Shown here in pieces: positions 7,357 through 16,388 of a stretch of 64,000 nucleotides of DNA. Position 1 is the first letter of the stretch. Each line of letters starts with the position of its first letter. Where the stretch lies: the NCBI RefSeq assembly GCF_042665255.1, contig NZ_JBHTCD010000025.1, one strand, 5' to 3'. The DNA comes from Insolitispirillum peregrinum (lineage in GTDB: Bacteria > Pseudomonadota > Alphaproteobacteria > Rhodospirillales > Rhodospirillaceae). Below the pieces are notes generated by a model, which was given only the letters and a program-made list of their open reading frames with translations, made no database searches and had not been told where the DNA came from. Position numbers and translations under genes: made by a program.

Positions 7357-9183
7357 TCAGGGCACCAGAACCGCAAGGGTCCGGTCATCGTGGTTTCCAG
7401 GGGACCAGAAATCCAGCCACTCCAGGAATTGCCTCGCCATGTCGGCGTTCTGACGGGAAAAATCGACAGCTTTCGCCAGATCGCCGTTCCAGAAACCGAC
7501 CCATTGCAGCGGGTCGGCGAAAACGGAATCGGTGGGGAACTTGGGGTCCGAAATACCGTCGGTCATCAGGGCGATGGCTGTGAAATCCTGCCGGATATCG
7601 AAAAATATCCGCCTGGAAACCGTTTCGAAATCGCCGGAAAATTCGGATGTATGAAGAAAACGTGTTTGTCCGGCAAATTCGCCACTGTCGGGCAGGGTAA
7701 GGGTGGTCAGGGAGCCATTGCGCACATCAAAAACGGCTGCGCCCCCATCGCCGACGGCGACACTGGCGATGAACCAGCCTTCCGGAATTTTGCGCACCAC
7801 GGTTGCGATCAGGGTGGTTGAGAAGGCCGATGCTTTCTCTCCCATGGCAGCGGCCTCTTTTTCAATCGCAACAGCGGCCCTATGGGCGGCTGTGACCAGC
7901 GATTTATACAGGGTGATCTTGATGTTCCCGGTTGCCGCCGGATTACCCTGAAGATGGGCGGGAACAAAGAGCGGTAAATTCGGGGTGACGTGCTCGTCCA
8001 GCAAGCCGGGCAGCTCCCGGAGCATGCAATCAACGACGATCTTCGAACCACGGCGGGAGAATTTGGCGCTACCCGCGCCATCGGCCACCACCGCAATGTG
8101 CCACCCTCCGCGACCGTCGGTCAGCAGGCCAAAATCATCATCGCGGAATGTTCCGTCTTTGGCATGGGAGCGCCCCCGTTTGCTGGCGGCCACGCACAGC
8201 AGGTCGCCTTCTGTTTGTCCAAAGGCTTCGTCAGGCTTCCAGAACGGATCATTCCTGTCGCTGTCCTTCGAGATCCACAGTGATTTCGGGTCGGGGATGA
8301 CGGCCAGGCTGGCGGTTACATCACAACGTTTTCCGAGCAAAAGTCCCTGTAAGCGCAGAACGAAATCGCCACTGGTGGTGGGGGTTCCGGTCAGCAGGCC
8401 GGAATCCTCGTTCAGGGTCAGGCCGGAGCCTCCGGCATCTTCCAGTTTCAGCCCCTTGAGTCCCTGAATATCCACGCCTGCCTGGTAAAATTCGTTGGCT
8501 TTGGCGTTTTTCAGGTAAACCGCCTTTTTGACCGTTTCGAGAGGCACCATGCCGACGGGATCCGCCATCGCGGGAGAGCGGACGGGGGGCAGAGTGGGGA
8601 CGCCACCCGGTTGCGGGGTAGAGGGGACCGGGCGGGCAGGATGTGCCGCAGGGGTGGTGAGTGGAGGGGCCATCGGACTGAGCGCCTGAGGGGGGAGGCT
8701 GTGCACCGGGGTGGGACTCTTGGGGGGCGGTGTCGGCGAGAGGTCAGGCGGTTGCAGAGGCTCGGGAGAACAGCTCGCTACTGCGGGCTGGGGCAGTGAG
8801 GCAGGGGGCACGGGAGTCTGGGGGGCCGGTGGCAGGTCGCTGATTTCGGCAGGAACGAATTTCGTACCGGGGGGCTGGTTGATTGGCATGGTCGCAGGAG
8901 CCCGAGGCAAAGGGGAAGGGGAGGAGGGCACTGACGGCAAGGGGGCATTATCCTTGCCCGTCCCTGCCATTTGGGATCTGGCATCCTGCTCTTTTCGTGC
9001 GTTGAAGGTTGCCCGGCTATGCTCGTACAGATCCAGCAGATAGAGCACTTTTCTGGCACTGGGCAAAAGACCCACGGGTGCCTGTCCCACGCCAGGATCA
9101 GGCACGCCTTCGTCCTTCATCAGCTTTAGCAGGTGATGAACGGCGCGCAGAATTTCTGTTGAAGGCGTATAGTTCTGTTTCAT
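7357..9183 (-). CDS. PP2C-type protein phosphatase with proline-rich linker and Ig-like domain
   Basis: A 608-residue protein. A short N-terminal region is followed by a long proline-rich, low-complexity linker (about 75-215), then a putative Ig/cadherin-like (He_PIG type) domain at about 222-304 containing LNEDSGLLTGTPTTSGDF, then a PP2C phosphatase (about 318-608). PP2C motifs include VVADGAGSAKFSRRGS, VAVGDGGAAVFD, LMTDGISD and the terminal DDRTLAV, which supply the metal-binding aspartates. The gene overlaps the TerY stop by 4 nt (ATGA). It is the likely counterpart of the kinase at 5855. He_PIG domains are more usual in extracellular proteins, yet no signal peptide is seen, so the domain probably mediates protein contacts in the cytosol. 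Confidence 0.85.
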   Translation of the reverse strand: MKQNYTPSTEILRAVHHLLKLMKDEGVPDPGVGQAPVGLLPSARKVLYLLDLYEHSRATFNARKEQDARSQMAGTGKDNAPLPSVPSSPSPLPRAPATMPINQPPGTKFVPAEISDLPPAPQTPVPPASLPQPAVASCSPEPLQPPDLSPTPPPKSPTPVHSLPPQALSPMAPPLTTPAAHPARPVPSTPQPGGVPTLPPVRSPAMADPVGMVPLETVKKAVYLKNAKANEFYQAGVDIQGLKGLKLEDAGGSGLTLNEDSGLLTGTPTTSGDFVLRLQGLLLGKRCDVTASLAVIPDPKSLWISKDSDRNDPFWKPDEAFGQTEGDLLCVAASKRGRSHAKDGTFRDDDFGLLTDGRGGWHIAVVADGAGSAKFSRRGSKIVVDCMLRELPGLLDEHVTPNLPLFVPAHLQGNPAATGNIKITLYKSLVTAAHRAAVAIEKEAAAMGEKASAFSTTLIATVVRKIPEGWFIASVAVGDGGAAVFDVRNGSLTTLTLPDSGEFAGQTRFLHTSEFSGDFETVSRRIFFDIRQDFTAIALMTDGISDPKFPTDSVFADPLQWVGFWNGDLAKAVDFSRQNADMARQFLEWLDFWSPGNHDDRTLAVLVP

Positions 9184-10256
9184 CCCCGCCCCCTGTTTAT
9201 GTCAAATCCCTCACCTGCTTCGGCCATTCCGTACATCCCGGTTTTACCGCACCAGGGGCACACCTGTTTTCCGACACCCTCGACGCAATGAATGCGTCCA
9301 CAGCCGCACATGGCCATGGCAAAGTGAGCGCTGCAATGGGGGCAGTCCGGCTGGCCGATCAGGTCATCGGAACTGATGGACTGGCCACTGTCGAGGGTGT
9401 CTGACAAATCGAAATAGCTGTTTTTGACCGGGATAGCGGTATCCAGAACATAGCGGCGGGTTCTGAGAAGCCGGGACAGAACCGGGTCTGTCGTTTCAAT
9501 CCGGCCCATATGGCGTTCATATTTGATCAGGTAGGGCAGATTCTTTTTGGCGCATTTACCGACAAAAACCGCGTAGCGGTCATCAACCCCCAAAAACGGG
9601 GTTAATCCTGTCAGTGCGTCTTCGATGGGAACCAGCAGACCGGGTTCGGCTTTGGCAAGGCTGACTTTTGCATCCTGTCCGGCGCTGACGCTGCGGCTTT
9701 GACTCTGGATGGACATCGAGATCCACTGGATGAAACGGGCAAAGGCATCCGGGGCAGTGTCATTGAAAACAATCACCTCATCCGTCAACCGTTTCAGCAG
9801 GGCGTGGTCAGCACCGCCACCGATGGATACGGCGACCATGTTGACTCGGTGGCGGTACCTGCGTGTCCATTGCTCGACCGCTTTTGTCGCATCATCGGTG
9901 GGGTGTCCATCGGTCAGCAGGAAGACGATGGGCCGCCAGTCCCCTTTGCGATCAGGTGTTGTGGTGACGACTGTCCTGTCGATTTCGTGCATCAGGTGGA
10001 TCAGGGCCGCTCCCAGCGCTGTCCCCCCGCCCACCGGCAGTTCCGGCGGATGAAAGGCAAAAAGTTCGGTGAGCTGGGTGACGGTCCTGGCCTTGCCTGC
10101 GAAGGCGATCACCGACAGGAACGCGGTTTCCAGGGCGTAGGGGTCTTTCCGCAGGGTGGACACGACGGCCCCGATGCCTGCCTCAAGTTTGTACAGGTTT
10201 TCTCCGACCATTGATTCGGAGACATCAACCAGAAAAAAGATCGGCAGACGACGCAT
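9180..10256 (-). CDS. TerY-type vWA protein with C-terminal zinc-binding domain
   Basis: A 358-residue protein. The vWA domain (1 to about 210) carries the metal-ion-dependent adhesion site DVSES. The C-terminus (about 303-335) has paired cysteines (CPHC, CGCG, CPWC), which match the TerY-C metal-binding domain. The frame stays open to 10322, but the sequence MRRLPIFF matches the starts of the two paralogues, and GGAGAACA lies just before ATGATG, so the start is at 10256 or one codon earlier. It is the only one of the three vWA genes here with the zinc domain. It probably acts as the scaffold that joins kinase and phosphatase. Confidence 0.87.
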   Translation of the reverse strand: MRRLPIFFLVDVSESMVGENLYKLEAGIGAVVSTLRKDPYALETAFLSVIAFAGKARTVTQLTELFAFHPPELPVGGGTALGAALIHLMHEIDRTVVTTTPDRKGDWRPIVFLLTDGHPTDDATKAVEQWTRRYRHRVNMVAVSIGGGADHALLKRLTDEVIVFNDTAPDAFARFIQWISMSIQSQSRSVSAGQDAKVSLAKAEPGLLVPIEDALTGLTPFLGVDDRYAVFVGKCAKKNLPYLIKYERHMGRIETTDPVLSRLLRTRRYVLDTAIPVKNSYFDLSDTLDSGQSISSDDLIGQPDCPHCSAHFAMAMCGCGRIHCVEGVGKQVCPWCGKTGMYGMAEAGEGFDINRGRG

Positions 10257-10309
10257 CATTGTTCTCCGCTGGAGGATGCTGCTGTTGCGGGCCGCGCGCC
10301 TGGGCTCCA

Positions 10310-10447
10310 CAGGACACGACAAACGGGGAACAGGATCATGAGGCCCCGAACCCCATTGAATTGATATTGAAAGAAAAAATGGTGGATTAGGGCCTTGGAC
10401 CCCAAACGGGCGGCTGCCCGTTCTTGTTTCTCAACTGTCGTGTACTG
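10310..10447. mobile_element. MITE-like repeat between two terY genes
   Basis: It is bounded by CAGGACACGACA (10310-10321) and CTGTCGTGTACTG (10435-10447), imperfect inverted ends. On the minus strand the inside reads in the same order as the element at 28853-29115: a short GC hairpin, then CATTTTTTCTTT, then AATATCAATTCAATGGGG, then GGGGCC. It lacks the hairpins found inside that copy. Confidence 0.5.
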
Positions 10448-10470
10448 TGGTGTGAACCATGCTCACGGCT

Positions 10471-11106
10471 CTAGAAAACCACCTGGATTTCGGGGGGCGG
10501 CGGAGGCAGGGATACAGTGGTGGTGGCCCCCATTGACTTGTTGCCTCCCGAAATGGCTGCCGTCACCCAACGGAAGAAACTGGTAAACCCGGCGCTGTCC
10601 AGCGTATCCAGAGAGACGATGTGGTCGCACAGGGGTTGCAGGTCTTCCTTGCGGGCTTTCGGACCTGCAACGCAGCCAATCACGCTGGCAAAACCGATGG
10701 AACGGATCTGCGGGCATTGTTCTTCGAACACCTGGATGTCTGATGGTTTGCCATCGGTCATCACAAACAGGTATGGAGCCCAGTCCCCCTTTTCCTCGAC
10801 CGTGGACCGCTTGATTTCCTGACGGATACGGGCCCTGAGGGTTTCAAGAGCCAGGCCGAGGTGGGTCGGGCCGGATTGGGGAGTGGTGATGACCGGTATC
10901 TGCAACTCGTCCAGTGCCGTCAGGGGCACCACAGTCTTTGCGTCGGCATCAAAGGTGATGATGCTGACATGCACCGTCTCCAGGGCATGGGGGTCCTGGC
11001 GCAGGGCACTGATCATCACCCGGATGCCGGTGTTGACGGCCTCGATTGGCTCACCCCGCATGGAACCCGAGGTATCGAGCAGCAAATAAACCGGAAGCCT
11101 TCTCAC
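10471..11106 (-). CDS. TerY-type vWA domain protein
   Basis: A 211-residue single-domain vWA protein with MIDAS motif DTSGS near residue 10 and a conserved FVMTDGKPSD stretch. It starts with GTG behind a strong GGGGGAGGAAAAC site and begins with MRRLPVYLLLD, like its neighbour. It ends in a proline-rich tail (SLPPPPPEIQVVF) also seen in the next gene, which could be a docking peptide. It is a paralogue of the gene at 11138, about half identical by eye, so a tandem duplication is likely. The family is thought to sense or bind metal and to assemble Ter protein complexes. Confidence 0.88.
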   Translation of the reverse strand: MRRLPVYLLLDTSGSMRGEPIEAVNTGIRVMISALRQDPHALETVHVSIITFDADAKTVVPLTALDELQIPVITTPQSGPTHLGLALETLRARIRQEIKRSTVEEKGDWAPYLFVMTDGKPSDIQVFEEQCPQIRSIGFASVIGCVAGPKARKEDLQPLCDHIVSLDTLDSAGFTSFFRWVTAAISGGNKSMGATTTVSLPPPPPEIQVVF

Positions 11107-11137
11107 GTTTTCCTCCCCCGTTCGTTGGTATCGTGCG

Positions 11138-11773
11138 TCAGACCAGATTGATTTCCGGCGGCGGCGGCGGCAGCGCGCTGATTTCGCTGGACTCTGCCTT
11201 GGTCAGATCAACCTTTTTCGATGAGGTGGAGATCGACGCCGAAACCCATTTGAAGAAGGCACCGATGGTGCTGCTGTCAGCGGTGTCAAGCGACACCACA
11301 ACTTCGGTGATCTGCTTCAGGATGTTGGTATCCGCCTGCGGACCCGCAGCGCAGGCAATCACCATGCCGGTCTTGATCTTCCTGAACTCGTCCAGGCCCC
11401 TTTTCCAGTCGTCGGTTGGCTGACCATCGGTCATCAGGAAGACCAGCGGTTTCCAGTCGCCTTTCTCAGTGGCGGTGGTTTTCCGGACTTCCCGTTCGAT
11501 GCACTCTTTTGTCACCTTAAGGGCGTCGCCCAGGGCGGTGGTTGAACCGGCATCAATGGTCGGGGGCTGGAATGACATCAATTCGGTCAGCGGGACCAGC
11601 TGGCGGGCGGTGCTGTCGAAGACGATCACCGACAGAAAAGCGGTTTCCAGCGCGTAAGGGTCAGTCCGCAGCGTGCTGACGAGCATCTGCATACCGTTGC
11701 GGACAGCCTCGATTGCCTCTCCGTGCATGGAGCCAGAGACATCAAGGACGAGGTATACCGGAAGGCGGCGCAT
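11138..11773 (-). CDS. TerY-type vWA domain protein
   Basis: A 211-residue vWA protein, the same length as its downstream paralogue. The MIDAS motif is DVSGS in MRRLPVYLVLDVSGSM, and FLMTDGQPTDD follows later in the domain. The C-terminus again ends in ALPPPPPEINLV, so the proline-rich tail is conserved between the two copies. The start is supported by GGAGAAAGCCTT-ATG. It is the first vWA gene after the terD paralogue in the operon direction. Its role is inferred from the family as a metal-dependent adaptor in the TerY-P relay. Confidence 0.88.
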   Translation of the reverse strand: MRRLPVYLVLDVSGSMHGEAIEAVRNGMQMLVSTLRTDPYALETAFLSVIVFDSTARQLVPLTELMSFQPPTIDAGSTTALGDALKVTKECIEREVRKTTATEKGDWKPLVFLMTDGQPTDDWKRGLDEFRKIKTGMVIACAAGPQADTNILKQITEVVVSLDTADSSTIGAFFKWVSASISTSSKKVDLTKAESSEISALPPPPPEINLV

Positions 11774-11825
11774 AAGGCTTTCTCCTGCATGTTGTTAGAG
11801 TGTCAGACGGCTTGACGATCTTGCA

Positions 11826-12404
11826 TCAGGCAACAGAAATGCCGTACTGGGCGCACATGGCGGCAAGCCCGCCTGAATATCCCTGGCCGACAGCCCGAAA
11901 CTTCCAGTCCCCGTTGTGACGGTAAATTTCACCAAAAATCATTGCCGTTTCGGCCGAATAGTCCTCGGAGAGATCATAACGGGCGATTTCCTTGCCGGTT
12001 TCGTCATTGACGATGCGGATAAAGGCGTTTCTGATCTGCCCGAAATTCTGTTTCCGGTTTTCGGCATCGTGGATGGTTACCGTGATGGCCACCGTCTGTA
12101 TGGTGGCCGGAACCAGATCAAGATGAACCTTGACCGCTTCGTCGTCGCCGTCACCGCTGCCCGTTTTATTGTCGCCGGTATGCTCGATCGAACCATCGGC
12201 GGATTTGACGTTATTGTAGAAAATGAACGAGGTTTCGTCAGGAACCTTGCCGTTTGCGCCCAGCATGAATGCCGAGGCATCCAGGTCGAAATCTGCTCCA
12301 TCGGTGGAGCGCGCGTCCCAGCCGAGACCAATCAGGATATTTTTAAGTCCTGGCTCGCTTTTGGACAGGCTGACATTTCCACCCTTGCTCAACGAAATGG
12401 CCAT
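11826..12404 (-). CDS. terD: TerD/TerE family calcium-binding stress protein
   Basis: A 192-residue TerD-domain protein. It starts MAISLSKGGNVSLSK, and the acidic loops DLDASAF and GDGDDEAVKV supply the calcium sites of the family. It also contains NRKQNFGQIRNAFIRI and ends FRAVGQGYSGGLAAM, as in TerD and TerE. It is close in sequence to the gene at 17082 but separated from it by terZ, terA, terB, terC and a HAD gene. TerD-type proteins are cytosolic and occur in tellurite-, phage- and stress-response operons, probably working with TerC at the membrane. Start supported by AGAGGAACAAC-ATG. Confidence 0.9.
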   Translation of the reverse strand: MAISLSKGGNVSLSKSEPGLKNILIGLGWDARSTDGADFDLDASAFMLGANGKVPDETSFIFYNNVKSADGSIEHTGDNKTGSGDGDDEAVKVHLDLVPATIQTVAITVTIHDAENRKQNFGQIRNAFIRIVNDETGKEIARYDLSEDYSAETAMIFGEIYRHNGDWKFRAVGQGYSGGLAAMCAQYGISVA

Positions 12405-12425
12405 GTTGTTCCTCTTTGTGTTGTG

Positions 12426-13010
12426 TCAGGCCGGGATCACTGTCTGATGATCGGCCAGTTTCAGCATTGCCTCGTCGTGGGGCAGGTTTCCGTACCCCCA
12501 GACGGGGCCTTCGACATTGGTCAACCACTCCTTGACGCGCCGGGCCTTTTCCGACCAGGTGCAAGAGGCGGTTGCCATGCGTCCGGTAAAAACATCCCCG
12601 TCGATTTCCATTTCGGTGGACAGCAGACCATCGACATGAAAGCCCTGCCGCTGCAGGATTGTCGGCATGTAGACGGACAAACTGCCGGTGGCGATCAGGA
12701 TCTTGCGACCGGCATCCTGATGTCGGGCCAGGGCGTCGGTGGTCTGCGCGATCCAGCCCAGCCGGGGATAAAGTCTTTCGGCGGCATCCTGTGCCTGGTT
12801 GGCGGTCTTGTCGGCAAGGGTTCTTCGGAGCATTTCGGCCCTGAAAACACCCATTCTTGCCCGCGGGGGGGCCACGGATGCCTTTGCCCCTGCCATGCAA
12901 CAGGCAGACAGCCAGGCACCGTGACCGGCGATCAGGCGCAGGAAGATCGCCATTGTTTCCTGCCGCACCAGTGTTCGGTCAAAGTCGAAGACCGCCACCC
13001 CCAGAGACAT
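12426..13010 (-). CDS. HAD-superfamily hydrolase (SerB-like, HAD-IB) in ter operon
   Basis: A 194-residue HAD phosphatase with motif I DFDRT (D9, D11), motif II ATGS (107-110), motif III K155 and motif IV GYGNLPHDE (172-180). In motif IV the first acidic residue is replaced by Asn (N175) while D179 is kept, a variant also seen in active members of the family. The ATG shares one base with the terC stop (TGATG), so terC and this gene are translationally coupled. Its substrate is unknown. Many Ter operons carry such a gene between terC and terD paralogues. Confidence 0.82.
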   Translation of the reverse strand: MSLGVAVFDFDRTLVRQETMAIFLRLIAGHGAWLSACCMAGAKASVAPPRARMGVFRAEMLRRTLADKTANQAQDAAERLYPRLGWIAQTTDALARHQDAGRKILIATGSLSVYMPTILQRQGFHVDGLLSTEMEIDGDVFTGRMATASCTWSEKARRVKEWLTNVEGPVWGYGNLPHDEAMLKLADHQTVIPA

Positions 13011-14071
13011 CAGACGGCATCCTTTGATTTGTCTTCGCCCGTGCTCCCGTCCTCACCTGGGGCTTCGTCTTCCTTCTCGGGCCAGATGAACGAGGCCACC
13101 ACGCCCGCAGCCAGAGTCCCGAGGACGATCAAAAGGCTTGCATTGGGGCTGATGTGCAGGAAATCCCACCCAAAGACGTGCTCGCCCGATTGCAGGGTCA
13201 GCTTGAAGGCAATAAAGAACAGCAGGGCGATAACGGCCTTTTCCAGATGCACCAGATATTGCGTCAAGGCCGCCAGAACGAAGTACAGGGATCGCAGGCC
13301 CAGCACGGCAAAGATCATTGCCGCATAGACCAGCAGAGGCTCCTGGGTCACCGCGATCACCGCCGGCACCGAGTCAAAGGCGAACATGATGTCCGAGGTT
13401 TCGATCGCCATCAGGCAGAGAAAGGCGGGAGTGGCAAACAATGCCGCACTCTTTGCGGTCCGGATGGAGGAATCCGCGCTCACCAGATCCTTGACAATGG
13501 CCCGGGTGACAAAAAATCTTTCCGCATGCAGACGGGGAAAAACCGGCATCACTTTTTCGGTCATTTTCACCGACCAGTGGTGTGAGTAGTCGGTAATCTC
13601 CTCGTCATCGTCGCCTGAACGCAGCATCTTCCAGCCGGACCAGGCAACAATGGCGGCAAAGCCAAAGCCAATCCAGGGCGCAAGGTGGAACAGGCCGGTG
13701 CCTGCTGCCACAAACAGGGCGCGGAACACCAGCGCCCCGATGATACCCCAATACAGGATACGGTGCTGCAAAGCCCCCCTGATGCCGAACGAGGCAAAAA
13801 TGGCCATGAACACCATCAGGTTATCGATCGACAGTGATTTCTCCAGCGCCCAGCCTGCCAGATAGAGGTCAGCCCACTGCTTGTCAAAGCGGAGCCACAA
13901 GTAGCCGTAGAACGCAAGAGCCAGTGAAATCCAGAAACCGGACCAGAGACCGGCATCCAGAACGGTGATTGCCTTGGCCTTGCGGTGGGCGAACAGGTCC
14001 ATGAAGACCGAGAGGGCGATTGCCCCAAAGAAAATGGCAATTGTTTCCAGGGGAAAACCAAAGTGGGCCAT
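13010..14071 (-). CDS. terC: TerC family integral membrane protein
   Basis: A 353-residue membrane protein with about nine helices. The two family signatures with acidic residues inside membrane segments are visible: EKSLSIDNLMVF and ETSDIMFAFDSVPAV. A charged cytosolic loop (RSGDDDEEITD) lies between the halves and a long acidic tail follows the last helix. TerC proteins are linked to metal efflux or exchange (manganese or calcium in studied relatives) and are the membrane core of Ter systems. The gene is 13 nt downstream of terB and overlaps the HAD gene by 1 nt. Confidence 0.93.
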   Translation of the reverse strand: MAHFGFPLETIAIFFGAIALSVFMDLFAHRKAKAITVLDAGLWSGFWISLALAFYGYLWLRFDKQWADLYLAGWALEKSLSIDNLMVFMAIFASFGIRGALQHRILYWGIIGALVFRALFVAAGTGLFHLAPWIGFGFAAIVAWSGWKMLRSGDDDEEITDYSHHWSVKMTEKVMPVFPRLHAERFFVTRAIVKDLVSADSSIRTAKSAALFATPAFLCLMAIETSDIMFAFDSVPAVIAVTQEPLLVYAAMIFAVLGLRSLYFVLAALTQYLVHLEKAVIALLFFIAFKLTLQSGEHVFGWDFLHISPNASLLIVLGTLAAGVVASFIWPEKEDEAPGEDGSTGEDKSKDAV

Positions 14072-14084
14072 CGGACTATCCAGC

Positions 14085-14537
14085 TCACAGGTTAAAATCA
14101 GAGGGATTCAGGCCAAGCTCGGAGCACATGCGGCGGACGACGATTTTCTCTTTTTCGTCAAAGTCACCGTCTGCCGCCCCAATGGCACAACAGACGCGGA
14201 TGACCAGCTGGGCCTGCGGCTTGTCGCGAAAACGTCCGACAACCTGCATCACCTCTCCTGTGCCGATCGTGGTATCGAACTCGAATTTTTCGACGTACTT
14301 CTGAAAAATCTTGATGACATCCCCGGCATCAAAAACCTTGAGCTGATCCGAGGTGCGCAGAAACCCCATCATTTTCTGCTTCTCTTCCGATGAAATGCTG
14401 CCATCGGCATAGGCGACCAGCGCGCAGCCCGCCACAACGGCTTCCAGCAGGTCCTTGCTCCTGAATTTGGTGATTTCGGCGTTCAGCGTGTCCCGGGCCT
14501 CGGTGACATTCTTCTTCAGCCAGTCGGTGAACGACAT
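14085..14537 (-). CDS. terB: Tellurite resistance protein TerB
   Basis: A 150-residue all-helical protein. The repeated pattern AYADGSISSEEKQKMMGFL and IGAADGDFDEKEKIVVRRM marks the two metal-binding halves of TerB. The frame extends 11 codons further upstream, but AAGGAGCAAACCG directly before MSFTDWLKKN fixes the start at 14537. TerB is cytosolic and membrane-associated and is known to interact with TerC. It is followed by terC after 13 nt. Confidence 0.93.
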   Translation of the reverse strand: MSFTDWLKKNVTEARDTLNAEITKFRSKDLLEAVVAGCALVAYADGSISSEEKQKMMGFLRTSDQLKVFDAGDVIKIFQKYVEKFEFDTTIGTGEVMQVVGRFRDKPQAQLVIRVCCAIGAADGDFDEKEKIVVRRMCSELGLNPSDFNL

Positions 14538-14672
14538 CGGTTTGCTCCTTACAGCAGTGATGATGCGCAAAAGGTCATCCGGTTTTGTGCATCAACGCCG
14601 CGACACGTCAACGCATGAGGACTGTGAGCCTTGAACATGAACCGCGCTTGCAGTTTTGACATTTTGTTCCGG

Positions 14673-14721
14673 CGCATTGTTTTTGCGAAAACAGGTTCCC
14701 GTTTTGCGCAAAAACAATGCG
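14673..14721. repeat. GCATTGT...ACAATGC palindromic repeat between terA and terB
   Basis: CGCATTGTTTTTGCGAAAAC (14673-14692) faces GTTTTGCGC plus AAAAACAATGCG (14701-14721), with loop AGGTTCCC. The arms are nearly perfect. The spacer 14538-14774 that holds it has no gene. Confidence 0.75.
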
Positions 14722-14774
14722 ATTTATCAAAAGGTTAGTCCAGCGTTCCTGCGTCAGGTTTAACGCAGGCCGGT

Positions 14775-16019
14775 CTAGTCCTTCGATCCGGCAACCCAGC
14801 GAAGCCCCCAGCGATACGCCTTGTCCATGTCCTCATGACCACGGAAATAGCGTTCCTCCTTGGTGACTTTCAGCTTGCCCTTATCATTTTCAATCAAGGC
14901 AATGGCGCACATCCCCTGACCAGAGGCCGGATTGTCCAGCCGAACCTCGATGTCGGGCTGACCGGGAATCTTCACCGTGGCCACGCCGTCTGCGGCCGCC
15001 CAGTTCGGGACGCCGTCATATATAAAGGCGTACACCAGGATCCGTTTGATTTTTGATATCTGGTCGCCATTGATGCGGATGTCTTCGCCGTGGACGATCG
15101 CTCCGGTGCGGTCATCGCCCGCGTGACGGATGTACGGTTCCTGGTGATAGTCTCCCCAGGCGTTCCCCAAGGCTTGAATGACGCCTTTCCAGCCGTCTTC
15201 CAGCTCCCACAGGCAGCCAAGGTCAAGGTCAATTCCCTGTTTTCCGCCAAACAACCCCCCCAGAAGGCCGCCTTTCTTTTCAGGTCGCTGGTTCCAGTTC
15301 AGGTTGAAAACAATCTCACCGAACCCCCGGTCGTTCTTTTTCTCGAGGGAAACCGATTGTCCCCGTTTCTCGAGAGTGACCTTGGTGAGATTAACAGGCT
15401 TGGGAGCCGGAGCCGGGGGGGCAGGTTTTTTCTGCTCGGGTGGAGGCGTTGCAGGCTCGTCGGCCACATCAACGCCGTACTGGCGGGCCAGCGGTGCGAG
15501 ACCCCCGGTGAAGCCCTGTCCTACAGCCCGGATTTTCCACTGACCATTCCGGCGGTACACCCGCACCAGGGTGATCGCCGTTTCCTTCATGCCGGTGACA
15601 GGGAGGTCGAACCGGGCAATATCCTGCCCCGAAGCAGGGTCCAGGAGGCGGGCGAACACACCGCCAAGGCTCCCGAAGTTCTGTCCCCGGGCCTGCCCTT
15701 CATGAATGGTAACGCAGATGTCGATGGACTCCACCGCGCCGGATACATCGGCGGGCCTGATCTCGAAGGCCTGCACGTCGGCGGCAGAACCGCTCTGCGC
15801 TGTGGCCTGAAAGCGCACAGACCCCTCTGGCGAAGACTGTGCCCCATAGAAGACAAAGTGGTTGTCGTTCGGAACTTTTCCGTCAGCTCCGACCATAAAG
15901 GCCGACGCGTCAATTTCCATCCCGGAGACGGATTTCGGATTCCAGCCAATTGCCACCACAAGACGGGCACAGTCAGGAATACCGGCATTCGCGCCTGGTA
16001 CCAGGGCAATCCCCCCCAT
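14775..16019 (-). CDS. terA: TerA: TerD-domain plus TerA C-terminal domain
   Basis: A 414-residue protein with two parts. Residues 1 to about 188 are a TerD-like domain (GWNPKSVSGMEIDASAFMVG, FVFYGAQSSPEGSV, VRVYRRNGQWKIRAVGQGF). A proline-rich linker (about 195-212, PPPEQKKPAPPAPAPKP) leads to the TerA domain, which contains GIDLDLGCLWELEDG, VIQALGN, DDRTGAIVHGEDI and KRILVYAFIYDG. It is a little longer than enterobacterial TerA because of the full TerD domain. GAGGAGAAAGAGGA-ATG supports the start. It probably acts in the cytosol together with the TerD paralogues, binding calcium. Confidence 0.9.
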   Translation of the reverse strand: MGGIALVPGANAGIPDCARLVVAIGWNPKSVSGMEIDASAFMVGADGKVPNDNHFVFYGAQSSPEGSVRFQATAQSGSAADVQAFEIRPADVSGAVESIDICVTIHEGQARGQNFGSLGGVFARLLDPASGQDIARFDLPVTGMKETAITLVRVYRRNGQWKIRAVGQGFTGGLAPLARQYGVDVADEPATPPPEQKKPAPPAPAPKPVNLTKVTLEKRGQSVSLEKKNDRGFGEIVFNLNWNQRPEKKGGLLGGLFGGKQGIDLDLGCLWELEDGWKGVIQALGNAWGDYHQEPYIRHAGDDRTGAIVHGEDIRINGDQISKIKRILVYAFIYDGVPNWAAADGVATVKIPGQPDIEVRLDNPASGQGMCAIALIENDKGKLKVTKEERYFRGHEDMDKAYRWGLRWVAGSKD

Positions 16020-16388
16020 TCCTCTTTCTCCTCTTCAGAGAATGCTGCATCAATGGTGGGGGCCTGTCGGCCACACAGGTACGGTTCCGATGGAAAGAGT
16101 CTGGTTTGCCAATGAGGGATGCCCGCTTTGTTGAGAATGCGGCATCCTGTGTATGGAACCAACTCCTGAGCTATCGAAATGCCTGGGTCCGACCTGTCCC
16201 GAATCTGAATTATGTATCGTTATCCAGATTATTAATTGCACCATTCTTGCATGAAGCACACAATTCCCGTGTGCGATACGGTTGAGTCTATCTGTTGCGT
16301 CGTGCCAGCGCAGACCGGCTTTCATCCCTGGGGTCACGCGACCAGAGATATCAGCGAAAACCGGTCTCCACGTTTGTTTGCGGCAGGC
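16020..16388. other. Gene-free spacer between terZ and terA
   Basis: I see no convincing gene here. The spacer holds the terA ribosome site at its left end and, near 16351-16378, a degenerate copy of the palindrome family (GCGAAAACCGGTCTCCAC) whose left arm is lost. The middle (16200-16260) is AT-rich and could hold a promoter for terA, but no clear -35/-10 pair stands out. Confidence 0.5.
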
